Positions 46,710 through 58,139 of a stretch of 64,000 nt of DNA are shown here, piece after piece (position 1 is the stretch's first letter; each line of letters opens with the position of its first letter). Below the pieces are notes generated by a model, which searched no databases, was not told where the DNA came from, and saw only the letters and a list, made by a program, of their open reading frames with translations. This stretch comes from Epicoccum nigrum. Lineage: Eukaryota > Ascomycota > Dothideomycetes > Pleosporales > Didymellaceae. Location of the stretch: NCBI GenBank assembly GCA_002116315.1, contig KZ107839.1, forward strand, positions 2,712,932 to 2,776,931, read 5' to 3'. A program made the translations under genes and the position numbers.

Positions 46710-48019
46710 CTTTTGGTGATGGATGATCTTCACCCTGAAGCAAAAGACAAGTAGTGGTGAAAGTGTCAACCCGCTCGTCCAAACCTGGAAGAGCACTGAG
46801 AAGTATCAGCGTTGAGATGAGTGTCACTGATCTGCGTCGATAGGAGATTATATGCTGGCGTGGCCACCACGTCCTCTCCTTCGGCGTTTCTTGCGTGTTT
46901 CTTGGTTGATACGCGGCAGTTCTCCTTGTCGTCTAGCTCGAGCTCAGAATCCCACCACAGCCGACAGATTTAGTGGCTGCTCTGGGTACTGGTCTGGTTA
47001 TCAATGCCAACTCCACATCCCGTCTGCATCGATCCCCACTTCTGGTGCGTTGTGCAACACCTGGGGTGTCTTGGGAGTCATCTGGGGAAGTGGGCTTGTC
47101 TGTGGGGAAGTCTGGGGTAGCGCTTGGTTCGGTGAGTGGGCTAGCTTTCGGAAAGAGGGCGGGATGCAGCCAATTACCGCTACTCGATTCAAAATCCGCC
47201 CTGCCTCTGACTCTCCTTTTCAGCTTTTTCCAGTTGCCGACGTACTACCGGGGGCTGGAATCCTGGCTTTGCGATGTCGCAGCGGAGCTTTCTGGCCAAT
47301 GCAGAACGCCACCAGCTTCGCTGCTATGCAAATGTGATGGGGCGAAGATATCGGCGTTCGGCAATTCTTTCCAGCAAGGTGTCTCTTGCACGCCAAAGAC
47401 AGCCGCAGATAATGGGCTACTTCACAATGCAATTACTCCTCAACCACAATCCAAAATCTTGTTTTAAATATATAAGTGAGATGAACTTACACATAATCGT
47501 TCGAGAGCTCTTTCATAGTTCTCTTATGTCTCGAGTATGCAGTGTACAGGCATATACAACACCTTGCCAATTAGCCACCGAGCACACTGCAATCTTCACC
47601 AGGAATAAGCGCGTGTTATAATTAGAGTAAGCCGCAGAATTTTTCAGCTCTTAGAGAAAGGAAGACACTTTATTCGCTGTAGTTGCTTCTCGCTTGTTAG
47701 GAGTAGAGTCCTTCAAGAGGCCTTAGTGGTCGGTCGGCCATGGCAAGGTACTGTAGAGTTCTGCGCTGGGCTCTTATCTGCCGGTACTTTTGACGCGCAA
47801 GAAGGTTCTCTGACAGATTTCTTGCGGCACAACGTTGTGTTATAACGGTATGAGCAATCTCTTGCCACTTTCCGGCTCGCTATTTCATAATCATTAATAT
47901 TCGACATGAGTGTTGATTTCAGAACACAGCATATTGATCGGTCAGACCGCTAATGTCTACTACTTTAAACAAATCGATTTCGCATTAAACAGGGTTGTTA
48001 TTCTGCCTTACTTGATATG
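46710..48019. other. Intergenic region upstream of the MFS gene
   Basis: About 1.3 kb. Overlapping plus-strand frames at 46852-47467 are Trp/Gly-rich because of repeated TGGGG words and have no domain; no gene is called. It holds a tight cluster of CreA-type motifs. Confidence 0.5.
47061..47117 (+). promoter_or_regulatory. Cluster of four CreA-type motifs (SYGGRG)
   Basis: CTGGGG at 47061-47066, CTGGGG at 47082-47087, GTGGGG at 47102-47107 and CTGGGG at 47112-47117, all on the plus strand within 57 bp and about 350-410 bp upstream of the MFS start codon. Four matches this close exceed chance expectation by eye and suggest carbon catabolite control. Confidence 0.5.
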
Positions 48020-49904
48020 ACAAGGCAACATAGGGAAAGATGACCCTAATTGGTGTCTCTGGGCCCAAGTGTATCCTGTGCTCAACTTTGCTCTTCTCAT
48101 GCCCCAGCCATGTGGCCAAGAAGGCTGAGTACTCTGCAATACAAGGGAATGCTGAAGTGTTTGTTAGTGAAGATTGTGTAAGTGCGTTTGAGAAGACTTA
48201 CTGCCGGACGCCTGGACATTTGTTTACTCACCCGCATCAAAATCCACGCCCATTGACCAGATACCAATCTCCAGCTTCACGACTTCGCCAGGTGTAATCT
48301 TCTCTTCTTTGTCGTTTAAATGGAATGGAAACTGCTCGTGGATGCTTAGCTCGGGGTCGAAGGCGCGATGACTGGCTCGCAATGCACCAACACTACCCAA
48401 ATGCAGATTCAGACTTGCGCGTTCGTTCTCTAGGATATCTTCGATGGTCTTGTACTCCTTGGGTACTGCAGAGAAGGGGAAGGTGAGATGCATGAGCAGC
48501 TTGCCGTCATTGCCTCGCTTGCGCAAGATGACGAACACATTCATGTCATCGTGCGATGGTGATGACATGCGCGGTGCCGCTTTCGGCAACCCAATCAGTC
48601 GAGACTTCTGCGTGAATTTGTGTGCAAATTCCGCAATGGAGTTTGAGTCCTCAGAGTTGTAGCTGACGATCCCGGTCTTTGAAGCTGGAGCTTCAGTCAT
48701 GTCAGAGCCTAATAGATGGAACTCCTTGTATTGAGTGTTCGGCACAGGGAAGTCTGCAAGCTCAATGTTGTCAATAGACTCCCGCTCGCCAAATTGAAGA
48801 GCTGGCCATCGCACCTTTGGCATCTTCTCCCGGTCGTTATCGACACCTCGAAGATACTTATCAAAGTGGGAGTGTAGTTCCTTGTCGGCATGGGGGTCGC
48901 AGTACAATTCGCACCACTCCTGATGTGAACTCCATCAAATCCACTTATTCTTACGGGGTACTCTAGGCCACCCTCGTACAGCACCCATGATGTGAATGCT
49001 GGAGAAGTCGCTGCCAGTGATGAAGACAGGGATATCGATCTTCGTCATATCAGGGCGCTTGTCAGCCCATAATTGGTTCGAGACTGGCGATCGCCTGTAC
49101 ATCTCATTTATGTCTTCGATACCGCCAGCAGGGTTGTTCGTCTTGATGATGAAGTGTGTGATGAGGTCGAAGTTCGACATACTGAACACGCCTCCTTGAC
49201 AGAAATGCTCGCGGTAGATGTCTCATGAGCCTTCCCATGGTGCAATAGCGGGAAGGTGCGGTGGTCGGAGGGATTTGACGTGCCATTGAATGATTGCAAG
49301 AGCACTGTTGCCCGCCATGCCGAATTTGCCGGTACTCCAAGGCATCGCTGCGATAGCTTCAAGGACATCGTAGCAGTCTTCTGCATCTTGCGAGCCTATA
49401 AGCTGTAGAAGTCAGTCGAATAAACACAGCATTACGCAGAGCTATTGAAGCATACGGGAATAGATCTATCGCTGTTGTCCGTCCCACAGGAGTCCACTGA
49501 GATAATAGTGTATCTATGCGGGCACCACACAACTGGGTCAAGACCTTCGAACTTCTTTAATCCTCTGATTGCCTCGTTTGGCGCACAGCAATTTCAAATG
49601 CAAATAGGTAGCATGTGAAGCGCTGAGTACTTCTTGCCATAACATGGACAGCTGATCACTGTTGGCAGCTTCTCTTCCTCTGGTACGTCGGCAGGTCTGT
49701 AGATATCGGCATAGAGACGGCAGCCATCCCTGACCACAATCTCGACATCGTGGTCTATGCGGATATCAGGTTCGAGTGCGCGCGTATTGTAGGGGTTTGC
49801 ATCCTTCTTAAGAACTTCCCAGGTATAAAGCCCTGGTAGTTGTCGACACCCACCTCAGGCTTTGAGATGGGTTTATGAGCAATTTGTATAGTAACTTCCG
49901 GCAC
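48020..49904 (-). pseudogene. CocE/NonD-type alpha/beta hydrolase (X-Pro dipeptidyl-peptidase S15 family), inactivated
   Basis: Family features read through on the minus strand: RDGCRLYADIYRPADVPEEEKLPTVI, YGKKYSALHMLPIC, GLDPVVW, AEDCYDVLEAIAAMPWSTGKFGMAGNS with the nucleophile Ser, APWEGS, GAVRGW and DKYLRGVDND, then a jelly-roll C-terminus (MNVFVILRKRG, SIHEQFPFHL). An intron at about 49395-49458 is still spliceable. The frame is broken: TGA at 49596-49594 (where Trp is expected), TGA at 49225-49223 and TGA at 48937-48935 (Arg codons CGA likely), plus a frameshift near 49815-49820 between NYQGFIPGK and VLKKDANPYN. The likely start codon reads GTG. The C-terminal limit is approximate. Such enzymes hydrolyse esters or amides and often sit in mould metabolic clusters. 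Confidence 0.8.
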
Positions 49905-50366
49905 CTTGACAAGGCAGGTGGTATGCAATGAAGTGTAAAGTAAGGATGGGACGATAGTATTTCTAGAAGACAAAATTTGACGGCCACTTGAGCAACAAAC
50001 AATAACGCGTCGCGTCGAGTTCGCTCGGCTTTGCACCGACCTCCACCTCGGGAAGACCCTGCATTGTGAGACACCCCACCCCCACCTTACCCCGGACCCC
50101 ACAATCCTACGGTCTCACGACGCGGGGTATTGCGCCCACATGTTCCGATGTCGTCAGCAGCATTGAGCCGATGTCTTCACATCATGAACCTCGATCCGAA
50201 GATCAAAACTATCTACAGGTTCAAAATTAACATATAACTCGAATTGCGCATCTTTGCCATTCTATCTTTGCCATTCTATCTTTGCCAGAACAGCGCAACC
50301 ACACTTCACTGGGATATCAGTAAGATCAACTACTTACGTTCTATTCAACCGAGCCAACATATCGAG
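49905..50366. other. Upstream region of dioxygenase copy 2, with a short tandem repeat
   Basis: About 460 bp between the dead hydrolase and the second PhyH gene. At about 50250-50286 a 14-bp unit (ATCTTTGCCATTCT) is repeated two and a half times, roughly 80-115 bp upstream of the start codon. Confidence 0.6.
50250..50286 (+). repeat. 14-bp tandem repeat in promoter/leader
   Basis: About 2.6 copies of ATCTTTGCCATTCT just upstream of the dioxygenase copy 2 start. It is pyrimidine-rich and lies where the transcription start would be expected. Confidence 0.75.
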
Positions 50367-51479
50367 ATGGCACCTCACGCCGAAGAACCAAAGCCAGATT
50401 CTGGCGTCGACCTCATTCAGCACGACGGCAAAGTGTACGGTGACTGGCGCGACGAATTCCACAGGACTGGTACTGCAGTCATCAAAGGTGCTATCACACC
50501 TGAGCGCGCAGAGTACTACAAGCAGAAGCAAATCGAATGGCTTCAGTCTTTCGGTCGCGGCTTCGACCCAAACGACGAGTCCACCTGGACGCAAGAACAT
50601 CTTCCCGTGAGCTTCAAGGGAGGAATGTACTTTGCGTACTCCAGTACACATGAGAAGTTTGTCTGGTATGTCGATATCTGCTCAGCTCATATTACTAGAC
50701 TAACGAACGCAAAGGGAGGCACGCACTGAGCCCGCGATCCTTGACACATTCAGCAAGCTGTGGGGTACAGACGAGCTTCTCTGCTCATTTGACGGCATGA
50801 ACATCACTCTGCCACGCCAGAAAGACCTCACATGGAGCCCTTGGCCGCACTGCGATCAATCTCCCGAACGCAAGGGCATGCAGTGCGTACAGGGTCTGCT
50901 GAACTACCAGCCCAATGGCCCCAATGACGGTGGTCTGATCTTGATGAAGGGCAGCAGCAAGTTGTTTGACGAGTTCTTCCGCGAGAAGAAGGAGCAAGCC
51001 GAGCATGAGGACAAGCCTCCTGAGGAGGAGAACTTCAGGGACCTGTTCATATTCAAGGAGGAGGACGTAAAATGGTTCGAGGACCACGGTTGCACGCTTG
51101 AGAAGCTGTGCCTCGAGCCCGGCGATTTCGTGCTATGGTATGTCTCCCGTCGTCCACTATCACAAATGCGGTTGTTAACACTATTGGCAGGGACTCCCGC
51201 ACAATGCACTACGCCTGCTTCCCTCAGGGTGATCTCATCCGCCACGTCCAGTACATCTGCATGACTCCTGCGAAGTTTGCGAAGAAAGAGGATCTTGAGC
51301 TTAAGGCCAAGTTATTTAAGAACTGGCAAGGTACAACTCACTGGCCGCACTGTAACATTCGTGTGCAGGGGCCGGTTGAGAGAGATGGCAAACCGGATCC
51401 TCAAAACAGAACGGAGCCGTATGAGAAGCCTATCATCACGGATAGGATCCTTCAGCTGGCTGCTGTCAAGGCTTATTAG
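50367..51479 (+). CDS. Phytanoyl-CoA dioxygenase (PhyH) family Fe/2-oxoglutarate oxygenase, copy 2
   Basis: Exons 50367-50665, 50715-51137 and 51191-51479; 336 residues. GDWRDEFHRTGTAVIKGAI matches copy 1. The metal ligands are H and D in WPHCDQSP and the His in LWDSRTMHYACFP; Arg in IRHVQYICMTP is the likely 2-oxoglutarate anchor. GTTHWPH near the C-terminus is shared with copy 1. The two genes keep similar length but none of their introns fall at the same place (copy 2 splits after KFVW and after FVLW; copy 1 after WLEG and after FTLP), so they are old paralogues rather than a recent tandem duplicate. An acidic insert (about 205-225, KKEQAEHEDKPPEEE) is specific to copy 2. Substrate unknown. 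Confidence 0.9.
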
Positions 51480-54400
51480 GGCTTAGTGGCTGGGTGCGCG
51501 TTTCAAATTTTAGCGTAGATCACAATTCACACCTTTATAACTACTTTGCATATGTCTCCGTCGAAGCATTGGAGTCAAATTAAAATGATAGATAAATTAT
51601 ACGGCTCTGTCGCTGCCGAGCTACTTTGACCGAGATTCGATTACACGATGGAGTCTCCTTTTGTGGAACAGTGACGGAACTAGACGAGAAAAAAAGCTCC
51701 ATATTGACGGGAAATAATGAAAAAGGTCCTAGTATATCCAAAACAATCTCAGATATAAAAGGCATCTTAACAGGCTCAAGTGGTCTCTCTCTGATTTTTT
51801 TCCACTTCGTGCTTCTCAATTCAACATCCATGACCGACCAAGATGCGCTTCAGTTATGTTAGCTGAGTGGCCATTGTATAGTGAAAAATAATAGTCTGGT
51901 TCGATTTTTCGGAGGCAGGGTGATCTAAGTAGCCACCTCAGAGTATTTGAACAGAATATCACATCTATGTGGTTGTGCGATTATGACACCATGCTTGTCT
52001 CACATGTCACACCTGAAAGAAGTATCTCTGTTCTACCCAAGTGGGTCGATGTGACGTAGTCTGCGATGCGATTGTTAATGTAGCGTTAGAACTATGTCGT
52101 ATATGTATTGCCCTTGTTTGCTCTGGGTTTGATCTATGTAGCGATTTTCTTCCGCGCTAAGGCATGCGCAAACACAATAAAAAATCGAAGACGTTTTTCA
52201 GAATGGTTTCTGATCTCGTGGCTAACATATAATATCAATTTGAGTTCGAAGTTACTTCTTATGAGAATGCGGTAGTGTCTAAGACGCAAAATGGACCATA
52301 TATGGTATTTTCAACACATGTGAACCTAGCACCTAGAAGCTATAAACGTCCCTCGACAGACAACGGTTGATACTTGCTGATGTCGATCCTCTCCCTCAAG
52401 CTCCTCAGGTCATTAACAATCGTAACTATCTCGTCTCAGCTGCTTTGCTTTGAAGATTCGCACTCACGCAACTATCCTATCAGTCATGTGATCAACATGT
52501 TTGGCCAAACACCAAGTTCCAACATTGGAATGCGATTGACTATATATCATGTCCAGGATGCTACGTTGAGACTATCATTGCTCATAAGAAGCTCAGGAAA
52601 ACACCTGGATCGAGAGCTTGAACGGTATGCGGGAAGATACTGTTGAAATGTACTCCTCCGACATTCCTTTGGAATCCAGCTTCAAACCATGCTTCCAGCT
52701 GCATCGCTCAAAGACTCATTTGCTGTGATACCTATGGCGACTAGAAGATACAGCTGGTCATTTTACATGGCCGTCCTCTTTTAACCGGCTCGAAAGCATC
52801 GTAAAGGTGTTCTTAGTTTTGTGAGTGAGAGTACCCATGACATAACCCGAAGCGGCAAAACCCGAAGCGGCGGCACTTTGAAAGGTATCTCCTGGAATAG
52901 GAAAGTCCACCATTTGCAGCAAAGAAGTTTCTGGCTTTCTCCTAGGCGAAAATGTTGGTAGTTTGGGGGCAACTCCTCCTCAGACTCTGCAGTGCTCCTC
53001 AACACCATCAGACAAAGGACAAACCGACTGACAACCCCCGCGTCGGAAAGCTCAAACGGCACAAATTAGATTGATCCGGACGAATTACAATCACCCAAAC
53101 CGTGGTGAGATCATAAGTGATGAGTGGCGTGCATAAGCGGGCACTGTTGACGTGAACAATTAGTATAAGCACAGCAATTGGACATCCCACCATCGTACAT
53201 GTGTCCGCCCCACCACTCACAATCAATGCAGATGAGACACTCTCAACGACCAAGCTGGACGCACGAGCTGACAACGGTCCCGTTGCCGCTCTCGTATCGC
53301 AATCGATGCCCGATACACCGTCAGCTCCGCGGTCCCACTGTTGGCTTGCACCGACGCTGGACACGAAAAGCTCGGCATTTCGCCAATTGACAACTAGGCT
53401 CGTATCTTGATACCCGTAAACAAATAGTTCGCAGCTTCGAGGTATTCTTGTGAGTTGGTGTGTCAAAAGCCACACAAGACGGTCGGCTGCCTTGCCCGAC
53501 CAGCAGCATCGTACACTTGCAAAACAAACTTACCAACCTTATGTGCTACCCGGGGCCCACCTACGGCCGTTACAGGCTTCTGCACGTCCGCTCGGAGTGC
53601 TGACAGTTTGCCAAATTAGGTCTCCACTGCATCCACGTTGAGGTTCCGCATGTCACAACTGCCAGGAACACTCTCAAACAAAGATAGATGTCACAATCCA
53701 CGTGTCATAGTCACAATGGCTCGCTCTGGCATGTCCTTCCTTCCGAAGACAGGTCCAGAAGCGCCCCAAGACGGGAATTTGGGTTTCGGGGGATCCCTTT
53801 GCGCTTGTAGCAATGGCGCAAAGCCTCAACCAAATTCCAGCAGCACCACTAAAGCAGCACCACAACGCCCATCACTAAAACCGTGTGGCCCACCAGTGCC
53901 AGAACAGCCTACGCTTTCCCGCCTACAGGACCCAACGGTGCGCGCCTTACCAAACGCGATCCCTCCATTCCCTCAAACAGGTTACCACGCACTGGCCCTG
54001 CTATACGAGGTTAGCAGCGCCCGAAAGGGCAGCGATATGCACTAGCAGCGCCTAACCAAGTCGCTAGAAACGCACCAAGCGATGGTCGGCGACTAGAAGT
54101 TTGGATCGAAACGGTAGAGTAGTGACGGTTGACGGGCGGCGCGTGGGTGGTGCGCGCACAAAACTGTTCGAAACGTTAAACACCGTTTCGGACGCGCCGC
54201 TCCCTGCTGGGCGAGTAGGCAGTTAGCGAGCAGCTAGGTTAGCGGACGGTGTTCGGTAGTCGAGGTGCCGGTGCGTGCAATGTCCGGTGTGGTGAACGAT
54301 GGGAGGATCTTGTGAGGTGGGGGGGTCATGCTTCGTGGGCCATGGGCGAGCGGCCATCGGAGAGTTGGCGGTTGGGACTGGGCCGTGGTGAAGGGCAACC

Positions 54401-56223
54401 GTTCATTCTGAGTCAATGGCCTCATCTCGCACTGTCGTGAAGATGCGAGTCGACGCGTTGGTAGACCCCCTTTACTATGCAGTACAGTGTGCCAGTGTTC
54501 ACGGCAGTAGGGACTTGGCCTCGCTGATCCGATGTCACTGTATGCTCCAATCCGTCTCCATGCAGTCCATAGATGTCACTTCCAGTTCTTCGTCACTCCA
54601 CTCACTGTCACCCACTTACCGAGGGCGCATGCGGGACGCAGTTCAACAGATCTGACCCAGAGAGAAGGTCGTTCGCCGTCCGTAGCCCTTAGTTGCATAC
54701 TTGGGCAACACTCCGTGGGTCTGGTAATCACTGGCAGTTGTCCCCAATGTGTAGGTACTCCACGGAGGTTCGGCAATCAGTGTCTGTCCAATAAAACTCC
54801 AATGACACTGTATGTCGCCAGAAGGGGCGAATAAATTGGAATCATATCAAGTACAAAGTTTTAAGCCAGGTACCCAGCTGGAAGGTACTTCGCCGTATGT
54901 CTCCTCTAGGTGCATGATCTCTAGGTGCATGATCAGAGAAAGTTTTCGCTTCCAGCCAGTCAGAATACTTAATTTTACAAATTTACCTCATTCTCCACCA
55001 ATGAACTTACCGGACTGCATCTTGTTGACTCCACTCACATTTTTCGGATTGTAGAGTGACTTGCTCTTTCAGTCAACAATATCCAGGAAATACAGGCGGG
55101 CCCCAGATGCCATCCAATGACATACTGCCAACTCCTTCGGGGGCACGCCCGCACGGATCGGGACCTCGCGCGAGCGTTGTCCTAATCGGATCTCCACTTG
55201 GGTGCAGCGTTAACGTTGGCTGAACTCGTGGTCGGCGACGACCGTAGCTCCAACCCACACACCCATTATCTACATGACGCAGACAATCACACAGCTGATC
55301 GAGCGCATCGTTGTGCTGCTGTCGACAACGTTTTTCCCACGATCTGAGATGATCGCGCTTCCCGGCGGTCGCCGTTCAATATAATATTCGCCCAAAGTGG
55401 CCGTGCTGGACAAATGCAGCAATGCTGATGTGCAGGGCCAGTTGAAGTCAGGAAGCGGCGTGATCGCCCGTTGGGGATCCCTGCACACTATGGCCATCTT
55501 ATGATGATCACCCAGGACGCAACGGTGGTGGGATCTCGCAGGTGAGCAGGTTACGGCGCGGACTCGGCACCAAGCACCACCTGATTTGATATCCTGCTGT
55601 CGATCACTTCGTGAGATTGCGCACGTTGTGAAAGCGATGGCGCTACACTGCGGATCGTTGCTGCCAGTGACATGGCGTGCTGCAGATCAGGGAGGTCCCC
55701 GAGGCAAGCCTGTTCCGAGTGTCTTGTGCACGACGATCCTAAGCGCTTAGCCAGTGGTTCTCGTGGCCCAAGTAAGAGATAACAAATCACTGAGAACGTA
55801 TTGAGTGGTGGGGGACAACGATTTCAGTCTTGAGTAGTGATCCTTTCATATTTTGTAGCGCTGCATTGAGGCTGTGGAGTGACTATTACTTGGTCATGTG
55901 CGAGAGAACGCTGACTCGCTCGTTCGATATCACGGTATGGGGCTCCTTCCCACCATGAAACCGCTGTGTGGGGTATCTTCTTGTTCGTACCGTAATACAT
56001 GCAACAAACACTGAACCACCCTCCCTTTTTCCCATGATGATCGCCGCCCTAGTATGCAAGTGGAATGGAAACAGGTACGAAGAGTTGAAACCGGCAGCTA
56101 CTGTTTGCCAGTAGATGCTCGAACAGTCGATCATTAATAGTATGTAAATATGAAACTCGCAACGTGTACATGGTACGGAAATAGGACTGGGTATAATGGG
56201 TAGCGTGAAACATGAACAGACAT
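51480..56223. other. Gene-poor stretch of 4.7 kb
   Basis: No supportable gene. 51.5-52.8 kb is AT-rich; 53.0-55.8 kb is more balanced and carries overlapping short frames on both strands (53008-53475 minus, 53638-54045 plus) without domains. A direct repeat 'tctctaggtgcatgatc' pair lies near 54902-54934. No terminal inverted repeats, reverse transcriptase or transposase motif was seen. It may be old, eroded repeat DNA or the long regulatory region of the flbD-like gene's 3' neighbourhood. Confidence 0.45.
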
Positions 56224-57351
56224 CTACATGATGTTTTTGAGGCTCATCTTGTCTTTCGGCGAGACGGGTGCACTCTGAACCTCGACGGGTCTTGTGTACG
56301 GCGAGGGCAGCTGCCTTGCTGCAGGGCTTGTAGCTGCACTTGACGTGGATGGCACAGGAAGCACAGGCTCAGTCAAGGAATGAAAGCTTGGTAGTGCGCG
56401 CTGTGGCACGCCAAAGCTTGTGGACTGAGGCAGCGAGTGGTGATGTACGTGCTGTTGTGTGGGCTGAGTGAGGAGGGGAGCTTGCGACTCGCGATGAAGA
56501 GGTGGCAGTTGCAAAGATCCCGACCGCCTGTAGGAGTCGTACGCTGTGGAGTGGACATCATCCTCAACTGCGAAGCCAGTAGATGGGAGGTAACGAGTGC
56601 TGGAGTTCTTGCGTTCGTCCCTGTTCCCGACGAGAGGTGCAAGCGTGATGTCGAGGGGAGACGCAGCACCACGAGGGGACCTCGACTCCGAGCCAGTGTC
56701 GGTAATCAGGGACGGAGCGCCATCAGCCGAGACAGAAGAGTAACCAGATGGAGAAGGCATGGGAGTCTCGAAGCCGCGAGCTCGTACATTGGCAGGCTGT
56801 CCATAGAGCTCAAGAGGCTGAGGTCGTGATCGGTAGGGTTCGAAACGCTGGGGTTGGGGCAGCTTGACGCCATAGGGTGTGTGCATAGAGGGATTGAGCG
56901 AAGAGCGGCGAGAGTCATGGTAATGTTGCTCGTCGTGGCGGTGCATGTGCTGAGGCGCTATCGGGTACTGGTAGTGCTCTGATGTCTGAGAGAATTCGCG
57001 AGGTCGTTGGTCAGGACGCTCCGGGTTGCGCTTCCTGCGGTTCTGGCCTCCGTTCCACCAGTTCTTGACGGCATTGTCGCTGCGTCCTTTGAGTCTCCTG
57101 GCAATCTCAGCCCACCTCTTGCCCATCTCTGCGACCATCTTCTCGATCAACTCCCCCTCTTCAGGTGTGATGGGATCATGATTCAAGGACGGTTTGAGAT
57201 TCTGGTGATAACGTTCACGACACTGCTTTGGCGACCTCGAGGCAATCTCTTGTGAGATTCGAACCCAGTTGTGTGGGCCGTTGCGAGCAACGAGGTTAAC
57301 AAGCCACTGATCCTCGTGTTGCGACCAGGGGCCGCGACGGTGAGCAACCAT
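56224..57351 (-). CDS. flbD: R2R3 MYB-type transcription factor, FlbD-like
   Basis: Single exon, 375 residues, starting MVAHRRGPWSQHEDQWL at 57351. The open frame reaches back to 57576, but the FlbD N-terminus is short, so the Met directly before the first MYB repeat is taken. Two MYB repeats cover about residues 4-107: PHNWVRISQEIASRSPKQCRERYHQ and LIEKMVAEMGKRWAEIARRL with GRSDNAVKNWWNG, then the basic RRKRNPERP. The rest is low-complexity (His, Pro, Ser, Gln) and ends SPKDKMSLKNIM, a tail typical of FlbD proteins. In Aspergillus nidulans FlbD works with FlbB to switch on conidiation (brlA) and also affects sexual development. It acts in the nucleus. Ortholog call is from the MYB region and tail. 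Confidence 0.88.
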   Translation of the reverse strand: MVAHRRGPWSQHEDQWLVNLVARNGPHNWVRISQEIASRSPKQCRERYHQNLKPSLNHDPITPEEGELIEKMVAEMGKRWAEIARRLKGRSDNAVKNWWNGGQNRRKRNPERPDQRPREFSQTSEHYQYPIAPQHMHRHDEQHYHDSRRSSLNPSMHTPYGVKLPQPQRFEPYRSRPQPLELYGQPANVRARGFETPMPSPSGYSSVSADGAPSLITDTGSESRSPRGAASPLDITLAPLVGNRDERKNSSTRYLPSTGFAVEDDVHSTAYDSYRRSGSLQLPPLHRESQAPLLTQPTQQHVHHHSLPQSTSFGVPQRALPSFHSLTEPVLPVPSTSSAATSPAARQLPSPYTRPVEVQSAPVSPKDKMSLKNIM

Positions 57352-58139
57352 GTCGAAGTCGTCTGGTAGCTCTGATGTGTTTTGCTGATGGTGTGTATAA
57401 GGCGAGACGTATGCCTTTGAAGGTATACTCTTCTCGCAAGTGAGTGGATTAGAGATTAAATTGTCTCTGAGGTTTGCTGATGGTTGTGTCAGTGGGGGTA
57501 GAGAAAAGATGGATGATGATAACGGGTCAGATGACGACCACATTCTGATGGTAAGAAACCATACAAAAAGCGACAATGAAAACTGAAATGTTTTGTGTGT
57601 TGATGTACTCTGCGTAGGTGGGAAGGGGCATCGACGTTCTTGGTGGCGGTGATGATTACATAGGGCAAGGGGATGATGGAACTTACCGGTTGCTGGTACA
57701 GAACCAAAGGACGACTATTTGATACGATGAGATAAAAGACAGCGAGGTTTGGTTGACAGATAGTCCAGTGCCAATAGTAACGTGCCAGAGGCAGCGAGCG
57801 GTATATATCTCAGCGGACGCGGGGAGGGTTAGTGTGGTGTACGGGCGCCAAGGCGGTCGAGGTGCTATTGACTGTTCGGGACGGTTTGACAGTGCGAGGG
57901 CTCTGCTTTTCAGAGTCTGCGGCTAAGGCACTGGTGAGATGGTGGTCGGGGAGCGCTGGGGCGTCATGCGGCGCTCTGGGTCACTAGCTGGGCCCTGATG
58001 GCGAGGAGCTAAAGTAGTCGTTGTCGTCGACGCACGCAAGAAGACGGTTCCCTGAAAGTGGACCAGATCGTCGGATTCGAGCTTAACCCTGTATCACATC
58101 GTGGCATGGCGCCTTTCGGCGCTACAGAAGGACGGGCGT
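57352..58139. promoter_or_regulatory. Upstream region / probable long leader of the flbD-like gene
   Basis: About 0.8 kb. A good donor-acceptor pair in a 5' leader is possible, and an upstream in-frame Met at 57543 (MWSSSDP) precedes the chosen start; long leaders are common in conidiation regulators. No other gene is seen. Confidence 0.4.

Noticed and set aside
46852..47467. Two overlapping plus-strand frames of 160 codons
   Set aside because: Trp/Gly-rich because of TGGGG repeats; no domain. Better explained as promoter DNA with CreA-type sites.
53008..53475. 155-codon minus-strand frame
   Set aside because: No domain, no splice partners, overlaps frames on the other strand with similar openness.
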